The notes beneath the pieces were generated by a model. The model was given only the letters and a program-made list of their open reading frames with translations, was not told where the DNA came from and did no database searches. A program made the translations under genes and the position numbers. DNA of 64,000 bases, taken from positions 124,001 through 188,000 of the forward strand of contig JADZDD010000025.1 in NCBI GenBank assembly GCA_020851235.1. The letters are read 5' to 3'. Shown here piece by piece: positions 49,984 through 61,096 of this stretch; the stretch's first letter is position 1, and each line of letters starts with the position of its first letter. Origin of the DNA: Burkholderiales bacterium (GTDB lineage: Bacteria; Pseudomonadota; Gammaproteobacteria; Burkholderiales; Casimicrobiaceae).

Positions 49984-50898
49984 ATGCTCAAGCAACGCAC
50001 GCTCAAGACGGCAACGCGCACGACGGGTGTCGGCCTGCACACCGGCGCGCGCGTCGAGCTGACGCTGCGTCCCGCGGCGCCCGATACCGGGATCGTCTTC
50101 CACCGGGTCGATCTCGCCGACGCGCCGCCGCTACCCGCGCTTGCCACCTGTGTCGGCGATACGCGCCTCGCCTCGACGCTGCGCGTCGGTCAGGCGAGCG
50201 TGGCGACCGTCGAGCACCTCATGTCCGCACTCGCCGGCCTTGGGGTCGACAACCTGCACGTCGACGTCGCGGGACCGGAATTGCCGATCATGGACGGCAG
50301 CGCCGGGCCGTTCGTGTTCCTGCTGCAATCGGCCGGGCTCGTCGAGCAGAACGCCGCCAAGCGCTACCTGCGCATCGTCGAGACGGTCGAGGTTCGCGAC
50401 GGCGACAAGTGGGCGCGCTTCAGCCCCTTCGACGGCTACCGCCTCGACTTCACCATCGACTTCCCGCATCCGGTCTTCGGCTCGGAGAACCGCCACGTCG
50501 TCGTCGACTTCGCGGCCGATTCGTACGCGAAGGAGGTGGCGCGGGCGCGCACGTTCGCCTTCATGCAGGATGTCGACGCGATGCGTGCCGCCGGCCTCGC
50601 GCTCGGGGGCAGCCTGCAAAACGCGGTCGTGCTCGACGAGGTCAAGGTGCTCAACGCCGAGGGGTTGCGCTACGACAACGAGTTCGTGCGGCACAAGGTC
50701 CTCGACGCCATCGGCGACATCTATCTGCTCGGGCATCCGCTCATTGGCCAGTACACGGCGTACAAGTCGGGGCACGGCCTCAACAACCTGCTGTGCCGGG
50801 CGCTGCTCGAGCGTACCGACGCGTGGCAGGCGGCGACGTTTGCCGACGCCACCGCGGTGCCCGACGCCTTCCGCGACTGGGCGCCGCAGCCGGGGTGA
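49984..50898 (+). CDS. lpxC: UDP-3-O-acyl-N-acetylglucosamine deacetylase LpxC
   Basis: A 304-residue zinc hydrolase carrying out the committed step of lipid A synthesis. Zinc and catalytic motifs are TVEHLMSAL (His near residue 77), [21 protein letters not shown] and [16 protein letters not shown], with the later HGLNN His. The length is typical (about 305). ATG 49984 starts the conserved [20 protein letters not shown]. An 85-base gap after ftsZ holds its own promoter. Gram-negative identity of the organism follows from this gene. Confidence 0.97.
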   Translation: MLKQRTLKTATRTTGVGLHTGARVELTLRPAAPDTGIVFHRVDLADAPPLPALATCVGDTRLASTLRVGQASVATVEHLMSALAGLGVDNLHVDVAGPELPIMDGSAGPFVFLLQSAGLVEQNAAKRYLRIVETVEVRDGDKWARFSPFDGYRLDFTIDFPHPVFGSENRHVVVDFAADSYAKEVARARTFAFMQDVDAMRAAGLALGGSLQNAVVLDEVKVLNAEGLRYDNEFVRHKVLDAIGDIYLLGHPLIGQYTAYKSGHGLNNLLCRALLERTDAWQAATFADATAVPDAFRDWAPQPG

Positions 50899-50968
50899 CG
50901 GTGGGGCCGCGCGCGGGTGCCGCGCGCCGCAGCGATGTCGGCGTGGGGGCGCCGTACCGGTCCGTGGC

Positions 50969-51154
50969 ATGCTGATCGTCCGCCTCCTCCTCTTTCTCGC
51001 CCTCGGCGCGATCGTCGTCGCGGCGCTGTTCTACTTCTTCCAGCGTGATCGCCGCTACCTGCGCTTCATCGTGCAGGTGGCGAAGTTCACCGTCGCCCTG
51101 CTCGTCGGCGTGCTGCTCTTCTACGCCCTGGAGCGGCTCGTCCTGCTCGCCTGA
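50969..51154 (+). CDS. Small conserved two-helix membrane protein
   Basis: A 61-residue protein, too short to be found by length alone. It has two hydrophobic helices (about residues 2-21, LIVRLLLFLALGAIVVAALF, and 36-55) joined by a charged loop with QRDRRYLRFIVQVAKF. I recognise the type as a small hypothetical that follows lpxC in some betaproteobacteria, but no function is known. It starts 70 bases after lpxC without a clear ribosome binding site. It faces the minus-strand dciA. Confidence 0.65.
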   Translation: MLIVRLLLFLALGAIVVAALFYFFQRDRRYLRFIVQVAKFTVALLVGVLLFYALERLVLLA

Positions 51155-51243
51155 CGCCGGCGGCACGGATCCCCGGGTCGTGCCCCCGGCCGGACGCCGC
51201 CGGCAGCGCGCCACGATCACCCGCGTACGACGCCCGCCCGTCC

Positions 51244-51681
51244 CTACTTCCCCCGCCGCGCGAGCCTTGCCACGGCATCGCGCAGGGGCCCTGCCGGAAG
51301 CTGCCGGACGAGCTCGCGCAATGGCGCTGAATTTGGGCTAGTACGTTGATTGGGAACGGGTTTCTCCCCTGACCGGGCGTTTCCCCCGACTTGCACCCGC
51401 AGGTCGATTTGCGTAAAGTGCAACCCTTCGCGGTGCAGCCCGGCAAGAACGTCACGGGAACGCTGGCGCACCGCGGTTGCCACGGCACCCGTCGGAACCG
51501 CCACAACGAGGCGCGGCGGCGTGGCTTGCGCCACCCGGACGTGCTCGGCCAGCATTCGTGGCAGGTGCCGCCGTACCGCGGCGGTGAGGTGGGTTTCCTG
51601 CTGCATGCGCTCCTGCCACCGGGCAAGGAGCGCATCCTCGGCGAGGATGCGGCGCAGGGGGCGGGCTGGGGGTTGCGTCAT
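51244..51681 (-). CDS. dciA: DciA/DUF721 family protein (predicted replicative helicase loader partner)
   Basis: A 145-residue protein of the DUF721 family. The N-terminal region LRRILAEDALLARWQERMQQ is followed by the conserved KH-like core (VRRHLPRMLAEHVRVAQA, RLVVAVPTGAVATAVRQRS) and a low-complexity tail rich in Pro/Arg. DciA interacts with DnaB and helps load it in bacteria lacking DnaC or DnaI. The gene is on the opposite strand to its neighbours, between the small membrane protein and the M23 peptidase. A dciA gene near secA is a recurrent arrangement. ATG 51681 fits the conserved start; no Shine-Dalgarno is seen. Confidence 0.8.
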   Translation of the reverse strand: MTQPPARPLRRILAEDALLARWQERMQQETHLTAAVRRHLPRMLAEHVRVAQATPPRLVVAVPTGAVATAVRQRSRDVLAGLHREGLHFTQIDLRVQVGGNARSGEKPVPNQRTSPNSAPLRELVRQLPAGPLRDAVARLARRGK

Positions 51682-51801
51682 CGGAAGCAGGCGTCGGTCG
51701 CGGTGATCGGTGCGCAGGGCGCCGCCGCACGTGGCGGGCGAATCGAGTCGGTGGGCGCGGTGGGTCGTGGTGCCCGCGCGAGGGTCGGGGAGGCGGTGCG
51801 A

Positions 51802-52734
51802 GTGAATATCATCCTGGTCGCGGACGCGCACGCCAAGGCGCGCAGCATAACGCTCGATTGGCGGCACTGGACCGCCGCAAGCCTCGTGCTCCTCGCGATT
51901 CTCCTCACGTTCACCCTCATCTTCAATTTCGTCACGCTGCGCTGGGCCGCCGCGACCCAGCACCCTTGGCTTGCCGCGATCGCGCTCGCCGACCAGCGCG
52001 AGGCCGCCGCCAAGGTCCACGACCGCGTGCAGGGCCACCTCAACGCGATGGCGGTGCGCCTGGGTGAGATGCAGGCGCAGATGCTGCGGCTCGAGACCGT
52101 CGGCGAGCGCCTCGCCCGTACCGCGGGTCTCAAGCCGTCCGACATGCCGAGCATGGACAGCAGCACGGTTCCCGGCCGCGGCGGCGCGATGTCGTCGCTG
52201 CCGTCGCGCAACCTGTCGATGGCCGAGGTCGGCGGACTCGTCGATACGCTGTCGCGCGAGATCAGCCTGCGCCAGGACCAGTTCTCGGTGCTCGAGACGA
52301 TGGTGCTGAACGACTCGGCCGACCGGAAGTTCATGCCGACCCTGCAACCGGTCGAGAACGGGTGGTTCTCGTCGAACTTCGGCTATCGCATCGACCCGTT
52401 CACCGGCCAGCAATCGTTGCACGAAGGGATCGACTTTCCGGGGGAGACCGGGACGCCGATCCTCGCCACGGCGAGCGGCAAGGTGATCGCGGCGGAGTCG
52501 CACCCCGCCTATGGTAAAATGGTCGAGATCGATCACGGCAACGGGCTCGTGTCGCGTTACGCGCACACGTCGGCGCTGTACGTGAAAGTGGGGGATCTCG
52601 TGGTTCGCGGCCAGAAGATCGCGGCGATCGGCACCACGGGCAGGTCGACCGGGCCGCATCTGCATTTCGAGGTCCGGCTCAACGGTGTCCCGCAGAATCC
52701 GGCACGCTTCCTGCAAGCTTCGGCCCGTCGGTGA
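51802..52734 (+). CDS. M23 family metallopeptidase (LytM/EnvC-type), membrane-anchored
   Basis: A 310-residue protein with one N-terminal membrane helix (about residues 27-47), a coiled-coil or helical stretch (about 60-175), and a C-terminal LytM domain. The zinc ligands are present: HEGIDF near residue 209 and HLHFEV near 290, with the intermediate HTSALYVKVGD. It should cleave peptidoglycan peptides in the periplasm and is an active-type enzyme, not an EnvC-like activator. GTG 51802 is chosen because GGGGAGG lies 8 bases upstream; GTG 51796 is too close. It ends before an intrinsic terminator and occupies the position of secM in enterics. Confidence 0.9.
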   Translation: MNIILVADAHAKARSITLDWRHWTAASLVLLAILLTFTLIFNFVTLRWAAATQHPWLAAIALADQREAAAKVHDRVQGHLNAMAVRLGEMQAQMLRLETVGERLARTAGLKPSDMPSMDSSTVPGRGGAMSSLPSRNLSMAEVGGLVDTLSREISLRQDQFSVLETMVLNDSADRKFMPTLQPVENGWFSSNFGYRIDPFTGQQSLHEGIDFPGETGTPILATASGKVIAAESHPAYGKMVEIDHGNGLVSRYAHTSALYVKVGDLVVRGQKIAAIGTTGRSTGPHLHFEVRLNGVPQNPARFLQASARR

Positions 52735-52768
52735 ACCCGCACCGCACCGCGTCGCCGGTGATCGAGGT

Positions 52769-52799
52769 AAGGGCACGTCGTCACGGTCGTGCCTTTTTT
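52769..52799 (+). terminator. Intrinsic terminator after the M23 peptidase gene
   Basis: GGCACG at 52772-52777 pairs with CGTGCC at 52788-52793 and is followed by TTTTTT. The stem can extend by G-U and A-U pairs using the As before it and the T-run, giving up to 9 bp. It lies 35 bases past the stop and 107 bases before secA. Confidence 0.8.
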
Positions 52800-52869
52800 G
52801 TGAACGCCGTCGTCGAGATGGCGCCGACACGTCTTGTTTTTGGGGTCACGCGGCCGAACGTAACGCTGT

Positions 52870-52885
52870 CGTGGTACCCACCACG
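52870..52885 (+). promoter_or_regulatory. Hairpin in the secA leader
   Basis: CGTGGT and ACCACG form a perfect 6-bp stem with a 4-base loop ACCC, ending 20 bases before the secA ATG. The interval to the ATG is pyrimidine-rich and lacks a Shine-Dalgarno sequence. It could influence secA translation initiation. Confidence 0.4.
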
Positions 52886-52905
52886 CTCCTCCCGGCTCCC
52901 TTCCG

Positions 52906-55635
<2,730 letters not shown>

Positions 55636-55652
55636 CGGGTACGGCTCGCCCC

Positions 55653-56894
55653 ATGCCCGTCCGCTACACCGCTCCCACCCCGGACTCGCTCCTCCCCGTC
55701 GCCGGCGTCGCGCTCGGCGCGGCCGCGGCGCGGATCAAGAAGTGGGATCGCAACGACCTGCTGCTCGTCGTGTGCGATCCCGGCACGGTCGCCGCCGGCG
55801 TGTTCACGCGCAATCGTTTCGCCGCCGCTCCCGTGCAGGTGTGTCGCGAACACCTCGCCGCGCAGGCCGCCAGCGGCGCCTCGCTGCGCGCGCTCGTCGT
55901 CAATGCGGGCAACGCCAATGCCGGGACCGGCGCGTCGGGCCTCGCCGACGCGCGAGCCGAGTGCGTGGCGGTGGCACGCCTCGTCGGCTGCGCGCCGGAG
56001 GAGGTGCTGCCGTATTCGACCGGCGTGATCATGGAGCCGCTGCCCGTGGGTCGCATCATCGACGGCTTGCCGGCCGCGCAGGCCGCCGCACGCGCCGACG
56101 GCTGGTTCGACGCGGCGAGTGCGATCATGACCACCGACACCGTACCCAAGGGCGCTTCGCACCGCGTGGTGGTCGACGGGGTGCCGATCACCGTCACCGG
56201 CATCGCCAAGGGTGCGGGCATGATCCACCCCGACATGGCGACGATGCTCGCGTTCATGGCCACCGATGCGCCGATCGCGGCCGGCGTGCTCGCCTCGCTC
56301 GTGCGGGAGGTGGCGGACGTCTCGTTCAACGGCGCCACCGTCGACGGCGACACGTCGACCAACGACAGCTTCGTTCTGGCCGCGACCGGCTACGCGCCGA
56401 TGGCGCCGATCACGAGCCCGGACGATCCGCGGCTGCCGGCGATGCGCACGGCGATCGAGGCCTGCGCGGTGGCGCTCGCGCAGGCGATCGTGCGCGACGG
56501 CGAAGGCGCCACCAAGTTCATCGCCATTCGCGTCGAAGGCGGAGTCGACGCCGACGAATGTCGTCGCGTTGCCTTCGGCATCGCGCACTCGCCGCTCGTG
56601 AAGACGGCGTTCTTCGCCTCCGACCCCAACCTGGGCCGCATCGTGTGCGCGATCGGCAATGCGGCCGCGCCCGACACCGATGTGACGAAGGTCTCGTTCT
56701 GGCTCGACGACGTGCAGGTCGTCGAGCGGGGCGGCCGCGCGCCGACGTATCGCGAAGAGGACGGCCAGCGGGTCATGCGGCAGGACGAGATCACGATTCG
56801 CGTGGCGCTCGGTCGCGGTGCGGCGGCCGCCACCGTGTGGACCTGCGATCTGTCGCACGACTACGTCTCGATCAACGCCGACTACCGGTCATGA
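55653..56894 (+). CDS. argJ: Bifunctional glutamate N-acetyltransferase/amino-acid acetyltransferase ArgJ
   Basis: A 413-residue arginine-biosynthesis enzyme that transfers acetyl from N-acetylornithine to glutamate. It is made as a precursor that self-cleaves before the Thr in [16 protein letters not shown] (Thr near residue 196). Other conserved segments are [45 protein letters not shown] and GEGATKFI. The C-terminal [11 protein letters not shown] is canonical. It lies 17 bases after secA, a common betaproteobacterial arrangement. Bifunctionality is not certain from sequence. Confidence 0.95.
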   Translation: MPVRYTAPTPDSLLPVAGVALGAAAARIKKWDRNDLLLVVCDPGTVAAGVFTRNRFAAAPVQVCREHLAAQAASGASLRALVVNAGNANAGTGASGLADARAECVAVARLVGCAPEEVLPYSTGVIMEPLPVGRIIDGLPAAQAAARADGWFDAASAIMTTDTVPKGASHRVVVDGVPITVTGIAKGAGMIHPDMATMLAFMATDAPIAAGVLASLVREVADVSFNGATVDGDTSTNDSFVLAATGYAPMAPITSPDDPRLPAMRTAIEACAVALAQAIVRDGEGATKFIAIRVEGGVDADECRRVAFGIAHSPLVKTAFFASDPNLGRIVCAIGNAAAPDTDVTKVSFWLDDVQVVERGGRAPTYREEDGQRVMRQDEITIRVALGRGAAAATVWTCDLSHDYVSINADYRS

Positions 56895-56913
56895 TCGCGT
56901 AGCGCTCGCACCG

Positions 56914-57819
56914 ATGTCCCCCGAAGCGATCGACCTCGCCCACCTCGTCGCGCGCGCCGAAGCCGTCCTCACCCGCGTCGAGGCGCTGCTGCCGCCGCCG
57001 GTGCCCGATCCGGACTGGCGCAAGATCACCGCGGCGCGCTGGCGCAAGCGCGGCGGCCGCGGCTATCTGCAGGGGGTCGCGCACCCGCACACGATTCGCG
57101 TCTCGGACCTCGTCGCGGTCGACGACCAGCGTCAGCGCATCGACGCCAATACGCGGCAGTTCGTGGCGGGCCTGCCGGCGAACAACGTGCTGCTCACCGG
57201 ATCGCGCGGGACCGGCAAGTCGTCGCTCGTCAAGGCGATGCTCGCCCGGTACGCGACGAAGGGCCTGCGCCTGATCGAGGTTGACAAGGACGATCTCGTC
57301 GACCTTCCCGACATCGCCGATCGTGTCACCGGGGAGCCGTATCGCTTCGTCATCTTCTGCGACGACCTGACCTTCGACGCCGGCGAGGCGGGCTACAAGG
57401 CGCTCAAGGTGATGCTCGACGGCTCGGTCGCGGGCGGCGCGCCGAACGTGCTCGTCTACGCGACGTCCAATCGCCGCCACCTCCTGCCCGAGTACTTCAG
57501 CGAGAATCTGGAGACGCGGCACGTCGGCGAGGAGGTGCATCCGGGCGAGTCGACCGAGGAGAAGATCTCGCTGTCCGAGCGCTTCGGATTGTGGATCTCG
57601 TTCTATCCGTTCTCGCAGGACGACTACCTCGCCGCGGTCGACGCGTGGCTTGCGCACTTCGGTGTCGCACCGGCACCCGATGCCAGGGCGCAGGAAGCGC
57701 GCACGCGCGAGGCGCTGCAGTGGGCGCTCGGCCGCGGCTCGCGTAGCGGTCGCGCGGCATGGCAGTTCGCCAAGAACTACGCCGGTGCGCAGGCGCTGAA
57801 GGCGCGGCGCACGCGATGA
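56914..57819 (+). CDS. DUF815 family AAA ATPase
   Basis: A 301-residue P-loop protein. A helical N-terminal part (about residues 1-90) precedes Walker A LLTGSRGTGKSSLVKAML near residue 94 and a Walker B-like FVIFCDDLTFD. VYATSNRRHLLPEYF is a sensor-like segment, and GEEVHPGESTEEKISLSERF is the family's conserved insert. A lid follows to the C-terminus. The family is widespread in proteobacteria near argJ and a Nudix gene but its role is undefined. It begins 19 bases after argJ, and its stop overlaps the Nudix gene start (ATGA). Confidence 0.85.
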   Translation: MSPEAIDLAHLVARAEAVLTRVEALLPPPVPDPDWRKITAARWRKRGGRGYLQGVAHPHTIRVSDLVAVDDQRQRIDANTRQFVAGLPANNVLLTGSRGTGKSSLVKAMLARYATKGLRLIEVDKDDLVDLPDIADRVTGEPYRFVIFCDDLTFDAGEAGYKALKVMLDGSVAGGAPNVLVYATSNRRHLLPEYFSENLETRHVGEEVHPGESTEEKISLSERFGLWISFYPFSQDDYLAAVDAWLAHFGVAPAPDARAQEARTREALQWALGRGSRSGRAAWQFAKNYAGAQALKARRTR

Positions 57820-58784
57820 CCGGCACCGGCGGCACCCCGCGCGGCATCGTGCGCGTGGCGGCTGCCGTGATCCTGCGGCCCGACGGCTGCGTCCTGCTCG
57901 CGCAGCGCCCCCCCGGCAAGCCGTACGCAGGCTACTGGGAGTTTCCGGGGGGCAAGCTCGAAGCGGGCGAAACGCCGCGCGCGGCGCTCGATCGCGAGCT
58001 CGCCGAGGAGTTGGGCCTGGTCGTGATCGATGCGACGCCGTGGTTCGTGCAGGAGTTCGTCTACCCGCACGCGCACGTCGAGCTCAACTTCTTCCGCGTG
58101 CATCGCTGGCGCGGCGAACCGGTCGGGCACGACGGACAGGCGTTCGCCTGGCAGGTCCCCGGACGCTACGACGTGGCGCCGCTGCTGCCGGCCAACACGC
58201 GGGTCCTGGCCGCGCTCGAGCTGCCGCCGCTGTACGGGATCACCGATGCCGAGGACAGCGCCGAGACGCCGTTTCTCGCTCGCGTCGACGCCGCGTTCGC
58301 GCGCGGGCTGCGCCTCGTGCAGGTGCGTGACAAGTCCTGGCCGCTCGCGCGCCGCGTGGCGCTCGCGCGCGAGGTCGTGCAGCGGGCCCGGGGCGTGGGT
58401 GCGCGCGTGCTGTGGAATGGGTCGGCGGCGCAAGCGCGTCAGGCGGGCTGCGACGGCGTGCACTGGACGGCGGCGATGCTGCGTGCGGCGCGCGAGCGGC
58501 CGGCCGACCTGCTTTGCGCGGCGTCGTGTCACGACGCGGGCGAGATCGCAGCGGCGGGTCGCCTCGGCCTCGACTTCGTGGTGCTGGGGCCGGTCGCGCC
58601 GACGCCGACGCACCCGGAAGCATCACCGTTGGGGTGGGCGGGATTCGCCCGCGCCGTCACCGGCACGCCGCTGCCGGTGTATGCGCTCGGGGGGTTGCGT
58701 GCCGCCGATCTTCGCGTCGCGATCGAGCACGGCGCGCACGGCGTCGCGCTGCGTCGCGGCGCGTGGCGCGATCCGGCGGATTGA
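57816..58784 (+). CDS. Nudix hydrolase (MutT-like) fused to a thiamine-phosphate-synthase-like domain
   Basis: A 322-residue two-domain protein. The N-terminal Nudix domain (about residues 10-140) has an intact Nudix box GGKLEAGETPRAALDRELAEELG, quoted here only as GX5EX7REX2EEXG, and resembles MutT, which cleans 8-oxo-dGTP. The C-terminal domain (about 145-322) resembles ThiE: LRLVQVRDKSWPL, GARVLWNGSAAQA, DGVHWTAAML, VLGPVAPTPTHPEASPLGW and ALGGLRAADL. This fusion is known in many proteobacteria; the job of the ThiE-like half is unclear. It overlaps the DUF815 gene by 4 bases and converges with the DUF488 gene 3 bases away. Confidence 0.88.
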   Translation: MTGTGGTPRGIVRVAAAVILRPDGCVLLAQRPPGKPYAGYWEFPGGKLEAGETPRAALDRELAEELGLVVIDATPWFVQEFVYPHAHVELNFFRVHRWRGEPVGHDGQAFAWQVPGRYDVAPLLPANTRVLAALELPPLYGITDAEDSAETPFLARVDAAFARGLRLVQVRDKSWPLARRVALAREVVQRARGVGARVLWNGSAAQARQAGCDGVHWTAAMLRAARERPADLLCAASCHDAGEIAAAGRLGLDFVVLGPVAPTPTHPEASPLGWAGFARAVTGTPLPVYALGGLRAADLRVAIEHGAHGVALRRGAWRDPAD

Positions 58785-58787
58785 CGC

Positions 58788-59330
58788 TCAGCCCTCGCGC
58801 GGCGCCGGATAGACCACCGACGCATCGTCGCGGACCACCGCCCCGGGCGTGAGGTGCGCGGGTTCGAGGCGGCCTTCGCCCATGAGGTGGAAGACGGTCT
58901 CGCCGTGCGCGAGGAGGTGGTCGGCGACGATGCGCCGGTGACAGCGCCACCAGACCGCCTCCGCGCACATCACCGAAGAGCAGCGCGCGTGGCCCACGTC
59001 GAGCAGGTGCGCGAAGCCGATGCGAAACGGCTCGGTCAGCGCGTAGTCGGCGTAGTTGCGAAAGCTCGCATTCGTCCACAGCGCATTGGTGTCGGCGGGT
59101 ACCGAGCGCGACTTGCCGCGCAGGCCACCGAGGGCGGCCACGTGCTCGTAGCCGATGCCGGAAGCGGCGAGTGCGGCCGGCAGCGCATCCGCGTTGAACT
59201 GCGGATTGGTGCGCGAGCGCGGCACGCTGCGGATGTCGACGAGAAAGCCGACGCCCGCGCCGCGCAGCACGGCGACGAAGGCGGGAAGGCTGCGCGTGGA
59301 GTGCCCGACGGTGAAGAACGGGAACGCCAG
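58788..59330 (-). CDS. DUF488 family protein, probable CTG start
   Basis: About 180 residues. The family's N-terminal FTVGHSTRSLPAF is encoded at about 59285-59324. DIRSVPRSRTNPQFN, the GLRG segment, CAEAVWWRCHRRIVADHL with its Cys/His and a C-terminal HLTPGAVV follow. No ATG, GTG or TTG lies before the HST motif. The frame opens right after the stop of the upstream DUF2945 gene (TGA-GCG-CTG), so CTG 59330 is the likely start, coupled to termination upstream. The first standard start, GTG 59270, would lose the motif. DUF488 function is unknown. Confidence 0.78.
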   Translation of the reverse strand: MAFPFFTVGHSTRSLPAFVAVLRGAGVGFLVDIRSVPRSRTNPQFNADALPAALAASGIGYEHVAALGGLRGKSRSVPADTNALWTNASFRNYADYALTEPFRIGFAHLLDVGHARCSSVMCAEAVWWRCHRRIVADHLLAHGETVFHLMGEGRLEPAHLTPGAVVRDDASVVYPAPREG

Positions 59331-59333
59331 CGC

Positions 59334-59549
59334 TCAGCCCTTCACGAGAGTGAGCGCGCGACCCTTGTGCGCCGCGACGTGATCGGTCTTGTCGCTCCTG
59401 ATCTCGTACTGCGGATCGGCCGGCGACGCGTGATGCACGTAACCCTTGTAGTCGAAGTCCGCGGTGTGGATGGCGACGATCGTCCCGGAGACGCGACCCG
59501 CCTCCGAGTTCCAGCTCACGTGATCGCCGACGGCAAAGCGTCTAGGCAT
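59334..59549 (-). CDS. DUF2945 (small Tudor-like/SH3-like) protein
   Basis: A 71-residue protein with the pattern of DUF2945: FAVGDHVSWNSEAGRVSGTI at its start (residues 5-24), FDYKGYVHHASPADPQYEIRSDKT (split) in the middle and the basic AAHKGRALTLVKG end. The fold expected is a small beta-barrel with possible nucleic-acid or protein binding. It overlaps the YeaO-like gene upstream by 8 bases and is followed after 3 bases by the CTG start of the DUF488 gene. Function unknown. Confidence 0.82.
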   Translation of the reverse strand: MPRRFAVGDHVSWNSEAGRVSGTIVAIHTADFDYKGYVHHASPADPQYEIRSDKTDHVAAHKGRALTLVKG

Positions 59550-59931
59550 CGTGACCCTTCGTGCCGTGCAGGAGAACGTCGTGCAGGACGACCGCGTCGT
59601 TGTGCTGGGCGTCGTGCGCGCTGTAGACGAGCGTGACTACGCGCTTGCGGGCGAGATCGCGCAGCCGGTCGAGTGTTGCGGCGTGCGCGTCGAGTTCGGT
59701 GCGATACCGGCGCTGGAATTCCGTCCAGCGCGCGGGATCGTGGCCGAACCATTGGCGCAGCTCGGTGCTGGGTGCGATCTCCTTGACCCACTCGTCGAGC
59801 GCGGCTTCTTCCTTGGAAAGGCCACGCGGCCAGAGGCGGTCGATGAGGATGCGCATGCCGTCGTCCGCGGACACGGGTTCGTACGCGCGTTTGAGGCGAA
59901 GATGCGAAGTGGGAAACGCTGGCTTGGTCAT
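59542..59931 (-). CDS. YeaO-like DUF488 family protein
   Basis: A 129-residue protein of the small YeaO/DUF488 group. It shows LRLKRAYEPVSADDGMRILIDRLWPRG near residues 11-37 (quoted in part: ILIDRLWPRG), KEIAPSTELRQWFGHDP and the late VTLVYSAHDAQHNDAVVL. It differs from the downstream DUF488 protein in size and motif. A GGAG about 10 bases upstream supports ATG 59931. It heads a three-gene unit with overlapping ends, preceded by a 107-base gap after yacG that shows no clear promoter. Function unknown. Confidence 0.82.
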   Translation of the reverse strand: MTKPAFPTSHLRLKRAYEPVSADDGMRILIDRLWPRGLSKEEAALDEWVKEIAPSTELRQWFGHDPARWTEFQRRYRTELDAHAATLDRLRDLARKRVVTLVYSAHDAQHNDAVVLHDVLLHGTKGHDA

Positions 59932-60038
59932 GAGGCGCTGCTCCGTGCGGACGCGCCGCGGCGCGAAGCCTCGGGTCGAGGCCGTTCGCCCGTTGCGCGC
60001 TTCGGGTGGCAGGTTGGCGGGGCCCGGCGGGGCGCGTT

Positions 60039-60248
60039 CTAGTCGTCGCGCGGCGGTGTCGGGGCGGCGTCGGATGCTCCACCCGGATCCCCTGACTCTA
60101 CACCTGGAATCCGGTAGCGCTCGCTTGCCCAGTCGCCCAGGTCGACGAGCTTGCAGCGCGCCGAGCAGAACGGTCGCCAGCGCGACGACTCCACCCAGGG
60201 CACCGGGGTGCCGCAACGTGGGCAGGCGACGATGCGTGGCGCGCTCAT
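60039..60248 (-). CDS. yacG: DNA gyrase inhibitor YacG (zinc-binding)
   Basis: A 69-residue protein with a Cys4 zinc finger [10 protein letters not shown] ... [19 protein letters not shown]. In E. coli YacG binds GyrB and blocks DNA binding. The acidic/Pro-rich tail after residue 45 is longer than in E. coli. It lies 28 bases downstream of zapD, a conserved coaE-zapD-yacG order. ATG 60248 precedes the motif by 8 residues; the frame continues upstream without homology. Confidence 0.93.
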   Translation of the reverse strand: MSAPRIVACPRCGTPVPWVESSRWRPFCSARCKLVDLGDWASERYRIPGVESGDPGGASDAAPTPPRDD

Positions 60249-60276
60249 CGCGGCGTGCGTGTTGCGGACCGGGGCA

Positions 60277-61035
60277 CTACAGGTTGCAGAAGACGAGCTC
60301 GAACTCGACGTCGCGGTCGTAGACCGTACCGCGATCCATCCCCGACACGCCGATGAAACGGATGTTGAGCGCGTACTTGTTGGCACTGATCTCGGGGACG
60401 CAGGCGTGGTCGCGCGCGAGCGTGAGGCGCAGCAGCTGCGCCACCTTGGTGGTCGTCAGCATGAGCTGGAACGCGCCCCGGTGCGCCACGTGACGGCTCG
60501 CCCGGCCGTTGTCGCGCAGCAGGCGCAAGACGATGGCAATGCCCGCGCGGATCGCCGCGAACGGCTCGATCCACCCTTTGAGGTCGTGGCGGCGCACCGC
60601 CGCGTCCTGGTGCAGCCACCAGTGATACGCCGGGAGGTCGAACTCGCACACGCCGCCGGGGATGGCGGTGCGCTGCTTGATCGCCATCAGCCACTCGTTG
60701 TCGCGCAGGTGCGTGCCGACCTTCCCGGTCTGGGCGAGGAGCTGTGCGTTCACCGCGTCGATGTGGTCGAGGAGCTCCTCCAGCGTGCGCTGGTCGATCT
60801 GCGGATTCTGGCGCAGCGGCCCCAGCACCTGCCGCTGGCGTTCGAGTTCCTGCAGGAGATCGGCCTTGAGGTCCGCGCGCGCCGCGACGTCGGTGATCTC
60901 GAAGAGCGCCAGGAGCGCCGCGTGGTGATCCAGGGCGACATCCTGCGCCGCGAAGTGGGCAACGCGCGTGAAGAGATCTTCGAGGCGCATGAGGGTGCGC
61001 ACTCGCTCGTTCAGTGGATGCTCGTAGCGGATCAC
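60277..61035 (-). CDS. zapD: Cell division protein ZapD
   Basis: A 252-residue soluble Z-ring-associated protein that bundles FtsZ filaments by binding its C-terminal tail. Family features are [19 protein letters not shown] at the start, the helical middle ([22 protein letters not shown]), [10 protein letters not shown] and the C-terminal [12 protein letters not shown]. The start is GTG 61035. It is 61 bases after coaE and 28 before yacG. The partner FtsZ is encoded 11 kb away in this window. Confidence 0.94.
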   Translation of the reverse strand: MIRYEHPLNERVRTLMRLEDLFTRVAHFAAQDVALDHHAALLALFEITDVAARADLKADLLQELERQRQVLGPLRQNPQIDQRTLEELLDHIDAVNAQLLAQTGKVGTHLRDNEWLMAIKQRTAIPGGVCEFDLPAYHWWLHQDAAVRRHDLKGWIEPFAAIRAGIAIVLRLLRDNGRASRHVAHRGAFQLMLTTTKVAQLLRLTLARDHACVPEISANKYALNIRFIGVSGMDRGTVYDRDVEFELVFCNL

Positions 61036-61096
61036 CTGGGATGACGTGGCCGGCCCGTGTTACTCCACGATATTGTCCGGGGAACGGGCGGCCGGT

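Noticed and set aside
52600..52740. Possible SecM-like arrest peptide at the end of the M23 peptidase
   Set aside because: The C-terminus lacks the known arrest pattern and the protein is an ordinary LytM enzyme.
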